The notes under the pieces are model-generated. The model had not been told where the DNA came from, did no database searches, and saw nothing but the letters and a program-made list of their open reading frames with translations. The position numbers were made by a program, and so were the translations under genes. A stretch of DNA of 64,000 bases, from the NCBI RefSeq assembly GCF_003335505.1, contig NZ_QPEX01000010.1:806001-870000 (forward strand), given 5' to 3'. Every line of letters begins with the position of its first letter. Position 1 is the stretch's first letter. Origin of the DNA: Bremerella cremea. GTDB lineage: Bacteria > Planctomycetota > Planctomycetia > Pirellulales > Pirellulaceae. Shown piece after piece: positions 36,030 through 44,348 of this stretch.

Positions 36030-36062
36030 CCCTCACCGCGGCCCTCTCCCCTGGGGGGCAAG
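36030..36062. repeat. Small palindromic repeat, family C
   Basis: CCCTCACCGCGGCCCTCTCCCC followed by TGGGGGG, overlapping the downstream edge of the cysteine desulfurase gene. Confidence 0.65.
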
Positions 36063-36075
36063 ACAACGGAACTGT

Positions 36076-37257
36076 CTAGGCGATTAGCTTTCTTAATTTA
36101 TCGACCGCCGTGGCAACGACGTCAACCGCGATCTCAACTTCCTCGGCTGTGTTGAAACGTCCCAGGCCAAAGCGGAGGCTGCTGCGGGTTAAATCTTCCG
36201 ATAGGCCCATTGCCAGTAACACGTGGCTCGGCTGAGGGTTAGCGGAAGTGCAGGCCGAACCGCTCGAAACGGCGATTTCGCGAACGTTCATCATCAACGC
36301 CTCGCCATCGACCTGCTCGACGGCGAAATTCAAATTACCGGCCAGGCGAGCCTCGGTACGTGCTAATTCTGGCCCATTGAGGTGCAGCCCAGCAATTCGC
36401 TCGTTGAGACCGTTCCAAAGTTTCTCGCGCAGTTGGCGCAAGCGAGCCGACTCGTCGTCCATCTCAGCCACGCTCAGGCGGACGGCTTCAGCTAGGCCGA
36501 CGATACCGGTCACGTTGAGCGTCCCACTGCGAATGCCGCGCTGTTGGCCGCCACCGAAGATGCTGGGCTGCAATCGCACGCGTGGCTCCTTCTTCCGCAC
36601 GTACAGCCCGCCACTTCCTTTCGGCCCGTAGATTTTGTGCGCCGAGAAGCTCATCAGGTCGACACCTAGCTGCTGCACATCGACCGGAATCTTGCCGACG
36701 GCCTGGGTCGCGTCGCAGTGCAAGAGGACACCATGCTGTTTGCAGATACGCCCGATCTCGGCCAGCGGCTGGATCACCCCAATTTCGTTGTTCGCCAGCA
36801 TGATCGAAACCAGCGCCGTATCCGGCCGTATGGCCTCGGCAACTTGCTCGACATCGAGTTGCCCTGCCAACGGATCGCCTGCGGCACGTGGCACGAGGCG
36901 GGTCACGGCGTAACCGCGTTGCTCGAATTGTTCGAGTGGGTCGAGCACCGCTTTGTGCTCGGTGGTAACCGTCACCACATGATCGCCGCGCCGCCGACGC
37001 TGCGTCAGGACGCCGCCGATCGCCAGATTGTTGCTTTCCGTCGCTCCGCTGGTGAAGACAATCTCTTGCGTTTCTGCTCCGATCGCGGTGGCAATCGTCT
37101 GCTGCGACCGCTCGACCAATTCTTTGGCCGCTTCGCCGAACAGATGCCCCACACTGGCAGGATTACCGTACGTCTGGGTAAACGTCGGCAGCATCACTTC
37201 AACAACCCGAGGGTCGACCTGTGTGGTGGCGTGGTTGTCGAAATAGATGGGAGGCAT
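36076..37257 (-). CDS. iscS: Cysteine desulfurase, IscS/NifS family
   Basis: A 393-residue PLP enzyme that takes sulfur from cysteine for Fe-S clusters and tRNA thiolation. Start ATG 37257 (MPPIYFDNHATTQ), which gives the family's usual N-terminus. The PLP-binding Lys is in SFSAHKIYGPKG near residue 200, the His in TTEHKAVLD near 98, and the active-site loop Cys in SSGSACTSANPQPSH near 320. The short loop places it in the group I (IscS/NifS) class. It is upstream of the IscA-like gene. Confidence 0.92.
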   Translation of the reverse strand: MPPIYFDNHATTQVDPRVVEVMLPTFTQTYGNPASVGHLFGEAAKELVERSQQTIATAIGAETQEIVFTSGATESNNLAIGGVLTQRRRRGDHVVTVTTEHKAVLDPLEQFEQRGYAVTRLVPRAAGDPLAGQLDVEQVAEAIRPDTALVSIMLANNEIGVIQPLAEIGRICKQHGVLLHCDATQAVGKIPVDVQQLGVDLMSFSAHKIYGPKGSGGLYVRKKEPRVRLQPSIFGGGQQRGIRSGTLNVTGIVGLAEAVRLSVAEMDDESARLRQLREKLWNGLNERIAGLHLNGPELARTEARLAGNLNFAVEQVDGEALMMNVREIAVSSGSACTSANPQPSHVLLAMGLSEDLTRSSLRFGLGRFNTAEEVEIAVDVVATAVDKLRKLIA

Positions 37258-37374
37258 GGAAAAACCTAACTGCACACCGGGAGGTTTCCGGCAGGGGAAA
37301 CCGTCCTTGTGTTGTCCCTAAATCGAAAGTCAGGGCGTCATGCCGTTGTCTTCAGCGGCTTTTTTCGCAGCTTC

Positions 37375-37406
37375 GCATGCTCACGCAGACGTGAGCATGG
37401 CACCCC
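37375..37406. repeat. Small palindromic repeat, family B
   Basis: GCATGCTCACG and CGTGAGCATGGCACCCC arms around CAGA. Located between iscS and the Nudix gene. Confidence 0.75.
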
Positions 37407-37441
37407 AGATTCTTTACTGAGCCTCGGCAGCTTGGGCTGGT

Positions 37442-38062
37442 TTATTCGCCATAGATCGCTTGCAGGCACATGCTCGACCAGGTTTCGAATTCTTCCAGGC
37501 GAGTCAGCATATCGCTGACTGGGCGGAAGCCAGCGTCGAGGATGTCTTCTTCGTTGGGCAGCACTTCCGGACGTTCGATCTTGCAGAGGTAAACCACGCC
37601 CAAATGCACGCGGCCCACTTCGCTCTCGTCGTCGTTGATCAGCCCAGCACAGGTCATAATGTGCGGGGCGCTGAAAGTGACCTCTTCCGCCAGTTCGCGC
37701 CGCATGCCCTCTTGGAAGGGATCTTCCGTGTTGCCGGGGGCGTCGTCGGAAGAGACGTGCCCGCCGATGCCAACACTTCGCTTACTGTGCAGGCGAGCTT
37801 CCCCCTGCCCTTTTCCCCGGACGTACTGAAAAACATGCTTGGTCCCTTGATCGTCTTGATATTCAAAGATGACATAGGGAATGAGCTGCTTGAACTCGGG
37901 CGATTGCTCCATGAGATCGCGCGGGCGAAAGCTCATTTGCTGCGGTGTGAGCAGTTGATCTAAGTAATGGTCGACTTTATCGCAAAAGCCCTGAAACTTG
38001 CCAATCTCGTGGAATTTCTCGGTTGGCACAACCAAAACTTGCTCAACTTCTGCCACACTCAT
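37442..38062 (-). CDS. Nudix-domain hydrolase-like protein
   Basis: A 206-residue protein; ATG 38062 (MSVAEVEQVL) is preceded by a GAAGGG Shine-Dalgarno sequence. A Nudix box is present around residues 108-140: GGHVSSDD, a short insertion, and MRRELAEEVTF. The box is longer than the standard 23 residues because of the insertion APGNTEDPFQEG. The N-terminal half (KVDHYLDQLLTPQQMSFRPRDLMEQ) resembles phosphoesterase-type Nudix proteins. It would hydrolyse a nucleoside diphosphate derivative; substrate unknown. Confidence 0.77.
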   Translation of the reverse strand: MSVAEVEQVLVVPTEKFHEIGKFQGFCDKVDHYLDQLLTPQQMSFRPRDLMEQSPEFKQLIPYVIFEYQDDQGTKHVFQYVRGKGQGEARLHSKRSVGIGGHVSSDDAPGNTEDPFQEGMRRELAEEVTFSAPHIMTCAGLINDDESEVGRVHLGVVYLCKIERPEVLPNEEDILDAGFRPVSDMLTRLEEFETWSSMCLQAIYGE

Positions 38063-38170
38063 GTGTATCCCTTCCATGCGGGGGTTTGTTTGCAAAATAC
38101 GCTACCGAGACATAATAGCGAATTGCTAGCAGCAGGGCGACCACCTCCTCTGGCGTTCCCGACCGATCGG

Positions 38171-39217
38171 CTACAGAATCAACATCGCATCGCCGTAACT
38201 ATAGAAGCGGTACTCTTCATTAATCGCTTCACGGTAGGCCTGGCGAATCAGTTCGTCCCCACCAAAAGTTCGCACCAAGATCAACAGCGTTGACTTCGGC
38301 AGGTGAAAATTGGTGAGCAAGACGTCGACTGCTTTAAACTCGTATGGCGGGCGAATGAAGAGGTTCGTCTTGCCGCTCCATGGTTTCAGCGTGCCGTCGG
38401 CTGCGGCCGTTTCCAGCACGCGGGTCGCGGTTGTTCCCACTGAAACCACCCGACCACCCTTGGCTTTCACGGCGGCCAGCTTATCAACGGTTTCCTGCGT
38501 GATTTCGCCATATTCGTAGTGCATATCGTGCTGTTCGATGTCGTCGACACCGATCGGGCGAAACGTTCCCATGCCGACGTGCAGCGTGACAAATTGCCGC
38601 TCGACTCCTTGGGCAGCCATTTTGTTCAGTAGTTCGTGCGTGAAGTGCAAGCCAGCGGTGGGGGCGGCTACGGCGCCAGGGTTTTCGGCGAAGACGGTTT
38701 GGTATTGCTTCCAGTCTTCCGGCATCATCTCGCCACCGCGGATATAGTTCGGCAAGGGAACACGGCCAACACGTTCGAGGATATCAAACGGCGACTCTTC
38801 GCTCAGCGGCTTCACCGCCCACTGGCCACCCCCCAGGTTAGCCAATAGTTCGAGTTCGACATCTTCGAGGGCTTCGCGGTTTTCCAGCACAACACGCTCG
38901 CCAGGCTGGATTTTGCCACGCGTCTTGGCCAGGATAAGCCAATTGCCGTTGGCATCGGTTTCGATGAACAACCCTTGCCAGCGTCCGCCAGTCATCGACC
39001 GTCGCCCCATCAGGCGGGCCGGGACGACTTTGGTGTTGTTCAACACCAAGCAATCGCCAGCCCCGAGCAACTCGGGCAGATCGCGAATGTGCTGATGCGA
39101 GATTTCCTGCGTCTGACGATTAACGACCAGCAGCCGCGAATCGCTCCTTTTTTCCAAAGGTTGCTGCGCAATCAAATCGGAAGGAAGATGGTAGTCGTAC
39201 TGGTCGATATTGGTCAT
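38171..39217 (-). CDS. queA: S-adenosylmethionine:tRNA ribosyltransferase-isomerase
   Basis: A 348-residue enzyme of queuosine synthesis that transfers and isomerises the ribose of SAM to 7-aminomethyl-7-deazaguanine in tRNA. ATG 39217 (MTNIDQYDYHLP) fits the family N-terminus YDYHLPSDLIAQQPLEKRSDSRLLV. Further hallmarks are DCLVLNNTKVVPARL near 65, APTAGLHFT near 185, and the C-terminal TNFHLPKSTLLILV segment. No other queuosine gene is in the window. Confidence 0.95.
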   Translation of the reverse strand: MTNIDQYDYHLPSDLIAQQPLEKRSDSRLLVVNRQTQEISHQHIRDLPELLGAGDCLVLNNTKVVPARLMGRRSMTGGRWQGLFIETDANGNWLILAKTRGKIQPGERVVLENREALEDVELELLANLGGGQWAVKPLSEESPFDILERVGRVPLPNYIRGGEMMPEDWKQYQTVFAENPGAVAAPTAGLHFTHELLNKMAAQGVERQFVTLHVGMGTFRPIGVDDIEQHDMHYEYGEITQETVDKLAAVKAKGGRVVSVGTTATRVLETAAADGTLKPWSGKTNLFIRPPYEFKAVDVLLTNFHLPKSTLLILVRTFGGDELIRQAYREAINEEYRFYSYGDAMLIL

Positions 39218-39343
39218 AGAACTCCCGAAGCCGTTTTGAATTCTTCCCGGAAAACGCCACTCCGTCGCGTCGTCCAAAGTTGAGTATATGAGCAAGGGCC
39301 AGAATTCGCCTAGGCCCACACCGTTTTCGTATCTAAAACCGAC

Positions 39344-40477
39344 ATGCGTGAAGCCCCGCTAGCCGTGCCTCAAAAAATCGTGATCGTCACGACCGAACTC
39401 GGTGTAGGTGGGGCCGAACGCTGCGTGGCGAACCTGGCCTGCCGCTTGAACCCCGAAAAATATCAGGTTCAAGTCGTCGCCCTGGCAGCCCCGCCAGAGC
39501 CGCCCCGCGACGGCCTGGTGCGCCAGCTGCGCGAGGCAGGCATTGAACTCACGTTTTTAAACTGCCGCCGCAGCCGGCAACTATTTTCGGCCGTCTCGCA
39601 GCTGCGCAGCATCGTGCAAGAAACCGATCCAGCGATCGTGTGGAGCTTTCTGTTTCATGCCAACGTCGTCGCAAAGCTCGCCACACGGGGACTCGCTTTG
39701 CGGCGTCTACAATCGCTACGCGTGATCGAACAAGGCTGGTGGCGTCGAAAGCTGCAAGCTTGGGCTGCGGCCAAGGCAGATCGTGTCTTGTGTGTCAGCG
39801 AAGGGGTTAAGGTCTTTGCCGAACAAACGCTGAAACTGCCTATCCAGCAGTTAGAGATCATTCCGAATGGAATCGATCTGAGCGAGATTCGCCCTAAGGC
39901 GTATTGGGAGCCCGAAAAGCGCGCCTACCGCATTCTGGCAATCGGTCGGCTGGAACCCCAAAAAGGATTCGATTGGCTCATCCGCTGCCTGGGACCGCTG
40001 CTAAAGGAGAAGCCAGAATGGGAGCTGGTCATTCTGGGGGATGGCTCGCTGCGAGATGAATTAGCCACCCAAATCCGAACCGAAGGCCTAGAAAAATCGG
40101 TTCGTCTTCCTGGCTGGAGTATGGACCTGGAGGGCTGGTATTTCCAAAGCGAAATCTATGCCCTCAGTTCCCGCTGGGAAGGCATGCCCAACACGTTGCT
40201 GGAAGCGATGGCCCATGGTCTTCCGGTGATTGCCACCAACGTGGAAGGGGTCCGCGAACTGCTACCAGATCAGCTCGCCCAGCAGACCATCACGCACGAA
40301 AACGTCTCGCAAGCGACGTCTTTGCTACGGCAACTGATGGAAAAACCAGCCCTTCGCCAGGAATTAGGCGAGGCCAATCGCCAACAGATCCAACAGCACT
40401 TCTCGCTCGACCAGATGGTAGCGCGTTACGAGGCCCTGCTCGACGCCGTTCTCTCGATTCCGCAGCAGCACAGCTAG
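39344..40477 (+). CDS. Family 4-type glycosyltransferase
   Basis: A 377-residue GT-B enzyme. The N-terminal domain starts with VTTELGVGGAERCVANLA, the acceptor-side loop of GT4 enzymes. The C-terminal donor domain contains ILAIGRLEPQKGFDWLIR near 195, LVILGDGSLRDEL near 228 and the EMPNTLLEAMAHGLPVIATNVEGVREL-type region near 280-305, with its catalytic Glu-x7-Glu pattern partly visible as SRWEGMPNTLLEAM. It transfers an NDP-activated sugar to an envelope glycan or lipid; substrate unknown. Divergent from queA. Confidence 0.9.
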   Translation: MREAPLAVPQKIVIVTTELGVGGAERCVANLACRLNPEKYQVQVVALAAPPEPPRDGLVRQLREAGIELTFLNCRRSRQLFSAVSQLRSIVQETDPAIVWSFLFHANVVAKLATRGLALRRLQSLRVIEQGWWRRKLQAWAAAKADRVLCVSEGVKVFAEQTLKLPIQQLEIIPNGIDLSEIRPKAYWEPEKRAYRILAIGRLEPQKGFDWLIRCLGPLLKEKPEWELVILGDGSLRDELATQIRTEGLEKSVRLPGWSMDLEGWYFQSEIYALSSRWEGMPNTLLEAMAHGLPVIATNVEGVRELLPDQLAQQTITHENVSQATSLLRQLMEKPALRQELGEANRQQIQQHFSLDQMVARYEALLDAVLSIPQQHS

Positions 40478-40964
40478 CACTGCCATTTCCAAGTGAAATA
40501 AAAACTTTTTCTAATCAGGGGAAGATGCGTAACCCTTGCAATCCATAACCCTTAACGACGCTAGCAAATTTCGCTAGCACATTTTTCGTGGCGTTTTCCG
40601 GATTGACGAAAAATGCCTGCCGAATATCTTCTAGCACATGCTCATTGAGCGAGACCAACTACTCACTTGTTACTCAACAACATTTGCCTAACTAACAAAT
40701 ACTTTGTGAGAATCTCAAGCTTGTCCCGTAAGTTGGACGCACCCCAATTAGGCCACTATTGGGAATCCGTGCGGCAACGCCTTTTCAAAGATTGAGAGGG
40801 GTCGGGCTGGCAGTGTGAAGTCGCTAGTGCAGCGGTGACTTCACCAGATCCGTCGGTCGGAGCACGGACGCACCACGACGGATTTTTTCGTTCTCTGCCC
40901 TGCCCTCACCGGGAAAGCTCTAGTAAGCTGAAGTTTTTCTGCTCCTTTTCCGCTGCATGTAAGC
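40478..40964. other. Hairpin-rich intergenic region upstream of rsmH
   Basis: A 487-base gap containing several inverted repeats: CATTTTTCGT/ACGAAAAATG (40583-40617 area, perfect ten bases), CCCAAT/ATTGGG (about 40742-40761), GTGAAGTC/GACTTCAC (40815-40844) and ATCCGTCG/CGACGGAT followed by six T (40848-40888). No protein gene was recognised. The last 150 bases may be a small structured transcript. Confidence 0.45.
40848..40888 (+). terminator. Terminator-like hairpin upstream of rsmH
   Basis: ATCCGTCG (40848-40855) and CGACGGAT (40876-40883) enclose a 20-base loop and are followed by a run of six T. It lies 363 bases after the glycosyltransferase stop and 77 before the rsmH start, so it may end an upstream transcript or attenuate rsmH. 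Confidence 0.5.
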
Positions 40965-41855
40965 ATGGCTCCTCCGACCATTCACGTTCCCGTTCTGCCT
41001 GCCGAGGTACTTCATTGGCTCGATCCTCAGCCAGGCAAACTACTCGTTGACGGCACCTTAGGTGGCGGCGGACATACCCGCATGATGGCCGAACGCGTTG
41101 GTGAAGAAGGGTGCGTCATCTCGGTAGATCGCGATGTCATCGCCCTGGAGCGAGCCGAACAAACGCTGGCGGGCTTGCCTGTGAAGATCGCCCATGCCAA
41201 CTTCGTTGAAATTCCTAAAATTCTTGATTCGCTAGGAATTGATAAGGTTGACGGAATTTTGCTCGACCTCGGTCTTTCCAGCGATCAGTTGGCCGACGAC
41301 GAACGTGGTTTCAGCTTCGATTCGGAAGGCCCGCTCGATTTGCGTTTTGATGCCCGCGACAAAAAAACGGCCGCCGATCTGGTCAATCATCTGCAGGAAA
41401 AAGACCTGGCCGATCTGATCTATCAAAACGGCGAGGAACGTCTCAGTCGCCGGATCGCCAGAAAGATATGCCTCGTGCGAAAGGAAACCCCTTTCCTCAC
41501 AGCGAAGCAGTTAGCCGATGTGATTTGCAGTTGTTACCCTCATTCCGCTGGCAGTGGCCGGGGACGGATCCACCCGGCAACCCGCACATTTCAAGCGCTG
41601 CGGATCGCGGTGAACCGCGAACTTTCGTCACTGGAAACGGCGCTCGACAACCTGCCCGATCGTCTCAAACCAGGCGGACGACTGGCCATCATCAGCTTTC
41701 ACTCGCTGGAAGATCGCCCCGTAAAACAAGCTTTTCTAGACGACCCACGTTTAAACCGGCTGACGAAAAAACCGGTGATCGCCGGCGACGAAGAAATCGC
41801 CATCAACCCCCGTAGTCGAACTGCCAAGCTGCGAGTTGCTGAGCGTGTTGCTTAG
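40965..41855 (+). CDS. rsmH: 16S rRNA (cytosine(1402)-N(4))-methyltransferase
   Basis: A 296-residue SAM-dependent enzyme that methylates N4 of C1402 in 16S rRNA. Motifs are HVPVLPAEVLHWL (5-17), the SAM loop LVDGTLGGGGHTRMMAE (25-41), ILLDLGLSSDQLADDERGFSF near 102, and the C-terminal RLAIISFHSLEDRPVKQAF near 240. Unlike in many bacteria, no cell-division (dcw) genes follow, in line with the loss of ftsZ in planctomycetes. Confidence 0.95.
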   Translation: MAPPTIHVPVLPAEVLHWLDPQPGKLLVDGTLGGGGHTRMMAERVGEEGCVISVDRDVIALERAEQTLAGLPVKIAHANFVEIPKILDSLGIDKVDGILLDLGLSSDQLADDERGFSFDSEGPLDLRFDARDKKTAADLVNHLQEKDLADLIYQNGEERLSRRIARKICLVRKETPFLTAKQLADVICSCYPHSAGSGRGRIHPATRTFQALRIAVNRELSSLETALDNLPDRLKPGGRLAIISFHSLEDRPVKQAFLDDPRLNRLTKKPVIAGDEEIAINPRSRTAKLRVAERVA

Positions 41856-41868
41856 CAGTCGTTCCGCC

Positions 41869-42276
41869 TTAGTGCTTCCGTTTGTTACGAATATTTCGCG
41901 GCCCAGCCCGGCCAATGTAACGAGGCCGAACTTCTTCAGGCTGGGGCGAAGCGGTTAGGGCGGCACGATCCTCCTTCGCAATCGCCTCCTCCGCAGCGTC
42001 TGCGCCTACCGGTGCGATGTTCACGTTTTGGTGGGCATCTGTTTCCGATGCCGCAGGCAACGACGAGGGCCTGGCTTCCGAGGGCTTGGCTGACTTAGCC
42101 GCAGACTTCGGAGCGTCGCGTTCTTTCTCCTCTTTCAGAATCACCTTCAGCATGGCCTGCACCATCCGCACCGCTTGCAGCCGCAAGTTCAACGGCGCGG
42201 TCAGATCGAGAGCGATTTGCTTAGGAACTTCGAGCGCGGCTTGCCAATGCTCGGCAGTGAGAACATAACAACTCAT
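41869..42276 (-). CDS. Small hypothetical protein, disordered C-terminus
   Basis: A 135-residue protein. The first 50 residues are helical (HWQAALEVPKQIALDLTAPLN... and AVRMVQAMLKVIL), and the remainder is an Ala/Ser/Pro/Glu-rich region ending in a basic GPRNIRNKRKH tail. No family was recognised. The stop lies 13 bases from the convergent rsmH stop. Confidence 0.6.
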   Translation of the reverse strand: MSCYVLTAEHWQAALEVPKQIALDLTAPLNLRLQAVRMVQAMLKVILKEEKERDAPKSAAKSAKPSEARPSSLPAASETDAHQNVNIAPVGADAAEEAIAKEDRAALTASPQPEEVRPRYIGRAGPRNIRNKRKH

Positions 42277-42574
42277 GACCCATTTCCTTTCTCGTTAGGT
42301 GCGGCGGCACGCACCGAAACCTGCGATTGCCTTTTACTTCAGCCTCACACAACTGCGGCGAGCCAAACGATGTGCCAAGCAGGTAAATCCAAAAGCCCAA
42401 CCACCCGGCCAGAAACATGCACATATGTATATCACACCCATGTACACAAACGGCCCCAATACGACCGTTTTTCCTGCCGGATCAAATCGCTAAGTAGCCA
42501 TCTTGCCAAGAGTTGCAACAAGAAGAAAGTTTTTCACGGCTCACAATTCCCAACCGAAATCGCTAGGTCAAAAA
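42277..42574. other. Intergenic region between a hypothetical gene and the tRNA terminator
   Basis: About 300 bases with no recognised gene. Contains AT-rich sequence around 42415-42440 (ACATATGTATAT) that could be the promoter of the minus-strand hypothetical gene. Confidence 0.4.
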
Positions 42575-42613
42575 ACGAAAAAAGGCGACGTCAGTTCAAA
42601 ACCAACGTCGCCT
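42575..42613 (-). terminator. Terminator of the tRNA-Lys gene
   Basis: On the minus strand, AGGCGACGT (42605-42613) pairs with ACGTCGCCT (42583-42591) and is followed by a T-rich tract. It lies 29 bases downstream of the tRNA. Confidence 0.85.
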
Positions 42614-42641
42614 AAATTTCTTATGTCATGAAGACTTAAAG

Positions 42642-42714
<73 letters not shown>

Positions 42715-42915
42715 GCTTGGGAAGGGAACCAGTTTCGGGCGTAGGGGGCGAATTGTCAAGGGGGCCGTTTTGGGCTCGGTTGACGTAAGTCGCTATGGAA
42801 TGCTGTTTTGCTGCAAAAAGGACTTCACTTGCTTTACCTACAAGACGGCTGTCCTGGGGGAAAGTTCACCAGAAAATTGGCGGCAGGCCGTTTCGAGAGG
42901 GCTTTCAATCGGCTG

Positions 42916-44331
42916 CTAGGCCAGGATGTCGTGCAGGATGTGGCCGTGGACGTCGGTCAATCGCATGTCGCGGCCACTAAAGCGGAACGTGAGGCGTTTG
43001 TGGTCGACGCCCAGCAAGTGCAGGATGGTGGCGTGCAGGTCGTGGATCTCGACTCGGTTCTCGATCACCTTGTACCCGAACTCGTCCGTCTGACCGTAGA
43101 CGCTGCCTCCCTTTACGCCGCCGCCGGCCAACCACATGCTGAAGCCGAACGGATTATGATCGCGTCCATCTTTACCCTGGGCGAACGGCGTTCGCCCGAA
43201 TTCGCCTCCCCAAACCACTAAGGTCGAATCGAGCATGCCGCGACGTTTCAAGTCGGCCAATAGCGCGGCGATCGGCTGATCGACGGCCAGGCAGTTCTTT
43301 TCGTGCCCGTCTTTCAAGTTGCTATGCTGGTCCCAGCGATCGTGCCCAACATTCGGCACCGTTAGCTCGACGAACCGTACGCCCCGCTCGACCAGTCGCC
43401 GCGAGATCAGGCATAAGCGGCCAAAGGTCTGCGTATGCTCGAAGGAATGGTTCAAGCCGTATTCCTCGAGTGTGCCTGGTGTTTCGTCGCTAAGGTCCAT
43501 TAAGTCTGGCACGGCCGATTGCATGCGAAAGGCAAGTTCGTAATTGGCAATCGCCGATTCGATTTGATCGTTGCGGCCCACCTTGTCGAGCGTGAGCTGG
43601 TCGAGCTTATCGAGCAGGTTCAACTTGCTCCGCTGGGCAGCGGGGCTCTTATCAAGCGACTTGATATTGGCCACCGGCGTTTCGCTGGCGGCGAAGATCG
43701 AACCTTGGAAGGCGGCCGGCAGGAAGCCGCTGTTGAAGTTGTCGAGGCCGCCTGGCGGAATCAGGCCGCCGTTCAGCACGACGAAGCCAGGCAGGTTGTC
43801 GTTTTCGCTGCCCAATCCGTAGGTGGTCCAAGCACCCATGCTCGGCCTTCCTTGCAAGCCGCTGCCGGTATGCAGGAAGTAGTTGGCGTTTGTATGCTCC
43901 GAGAAATTGGAGGTCATCGAACGAATCACAGCCAGATCGTCGACGTGCTTGGCCACGTGGGGAAAGAGGTCACTAACCGGTATTCCACTTTCGCCGTACT
44001 GTTTGAACTTCCACGGACTGGCCAGCGTGCCACCCAGATTGTTGAACTGGGTGGGCTCCGTTTCTGCTGGGAAGGGCTGGCCATCGTACTTGTTCAAAAG
44101 GGGCTTAGGGTCAAAGGTGTCGACCTGCGACGGACCACCGTCCATGTACAGAAAGATAACGCTTTTGACTTGGGGGCTGGCATGGGGCGAACCGAGCAGC
44201 CCCAAATTGTCGGCAGCGGCGACGTCGCGTTGCAGCATCCAATTCAAAGCCAACGCACCGAAACCGCACGCAGCGTCTGTGAGAAGTTGACGGCGAGTGA
44301 GGCGACCGGCTGAGTGATTGCAAGGATCCAC
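42916..44331 (-). CDS. DUF1501 protein (secreted, Tat-type signal)
   Basis: A 471-residue planctomycete-type DUF1501 protein with an alkaline-phosphatase/sulfatase-like fold. GTG start at 44331. The N-terminus has RLTRRQLLTDAACGFGALAL, a twin-arginine signal. Conserved segments are VIFLYMDGGPSQVDTFDPKP near residue 57, LGGTLASPWKFKQYGESG near 100, RFVELTVPNVGHDRWDQHSN near 320 and VVWGGEFGRTPFAQGKDGRDHNPFGF near 370. It is 17 bases downstream of a cytochrome-domain (PSD1) gene, the standard pairing in this phylum. The biochemical role is not established. Confidence 0.9.
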   Translation of the reverse strand: MDPCNHSAGRLTRRQLLTDAACGFGALALNWMLQRDVAAADNLGLLGSPHASPQVKSVIFLYMDGGPSQVDTFDPKPLLNKYDGQPFPAETEPTQFNNLGGTLASPWKFKQYGESGIPVSDLFPHVAKHVDDLAVIRSMTSNFSEHTNANYFLHTGSGLQGRPSMGAWTTYGLGSENDNLPGFVVLNGGLIPPGGLDNFNSGFLPAAFQGSIFAASETPVANIKSLDKSPAAQRSKLNLLDKLDQLTLDKVGRNDQIESAIANYELAFRMQSAVPDLMDLSDETPGTLEEYGLNHSFEHTQTFGRLCLISRRLVERGVRFVELTVPNVGHDRWDQHSNLKDGHEKNCLAVDQPIAALLADLKRRGMLDSTLVVWGGEFGRTPFAQGKDGRDHNPFGFSMWLAGGGVKGGSVYGQTDEFGYKVIENRVEIHDLHATILHLLGVDHKRLTFRFSGRDMRLTDVHGHILHDILA

Positions 44332-44348
44332 GTGATTCTCCGTGGTAA

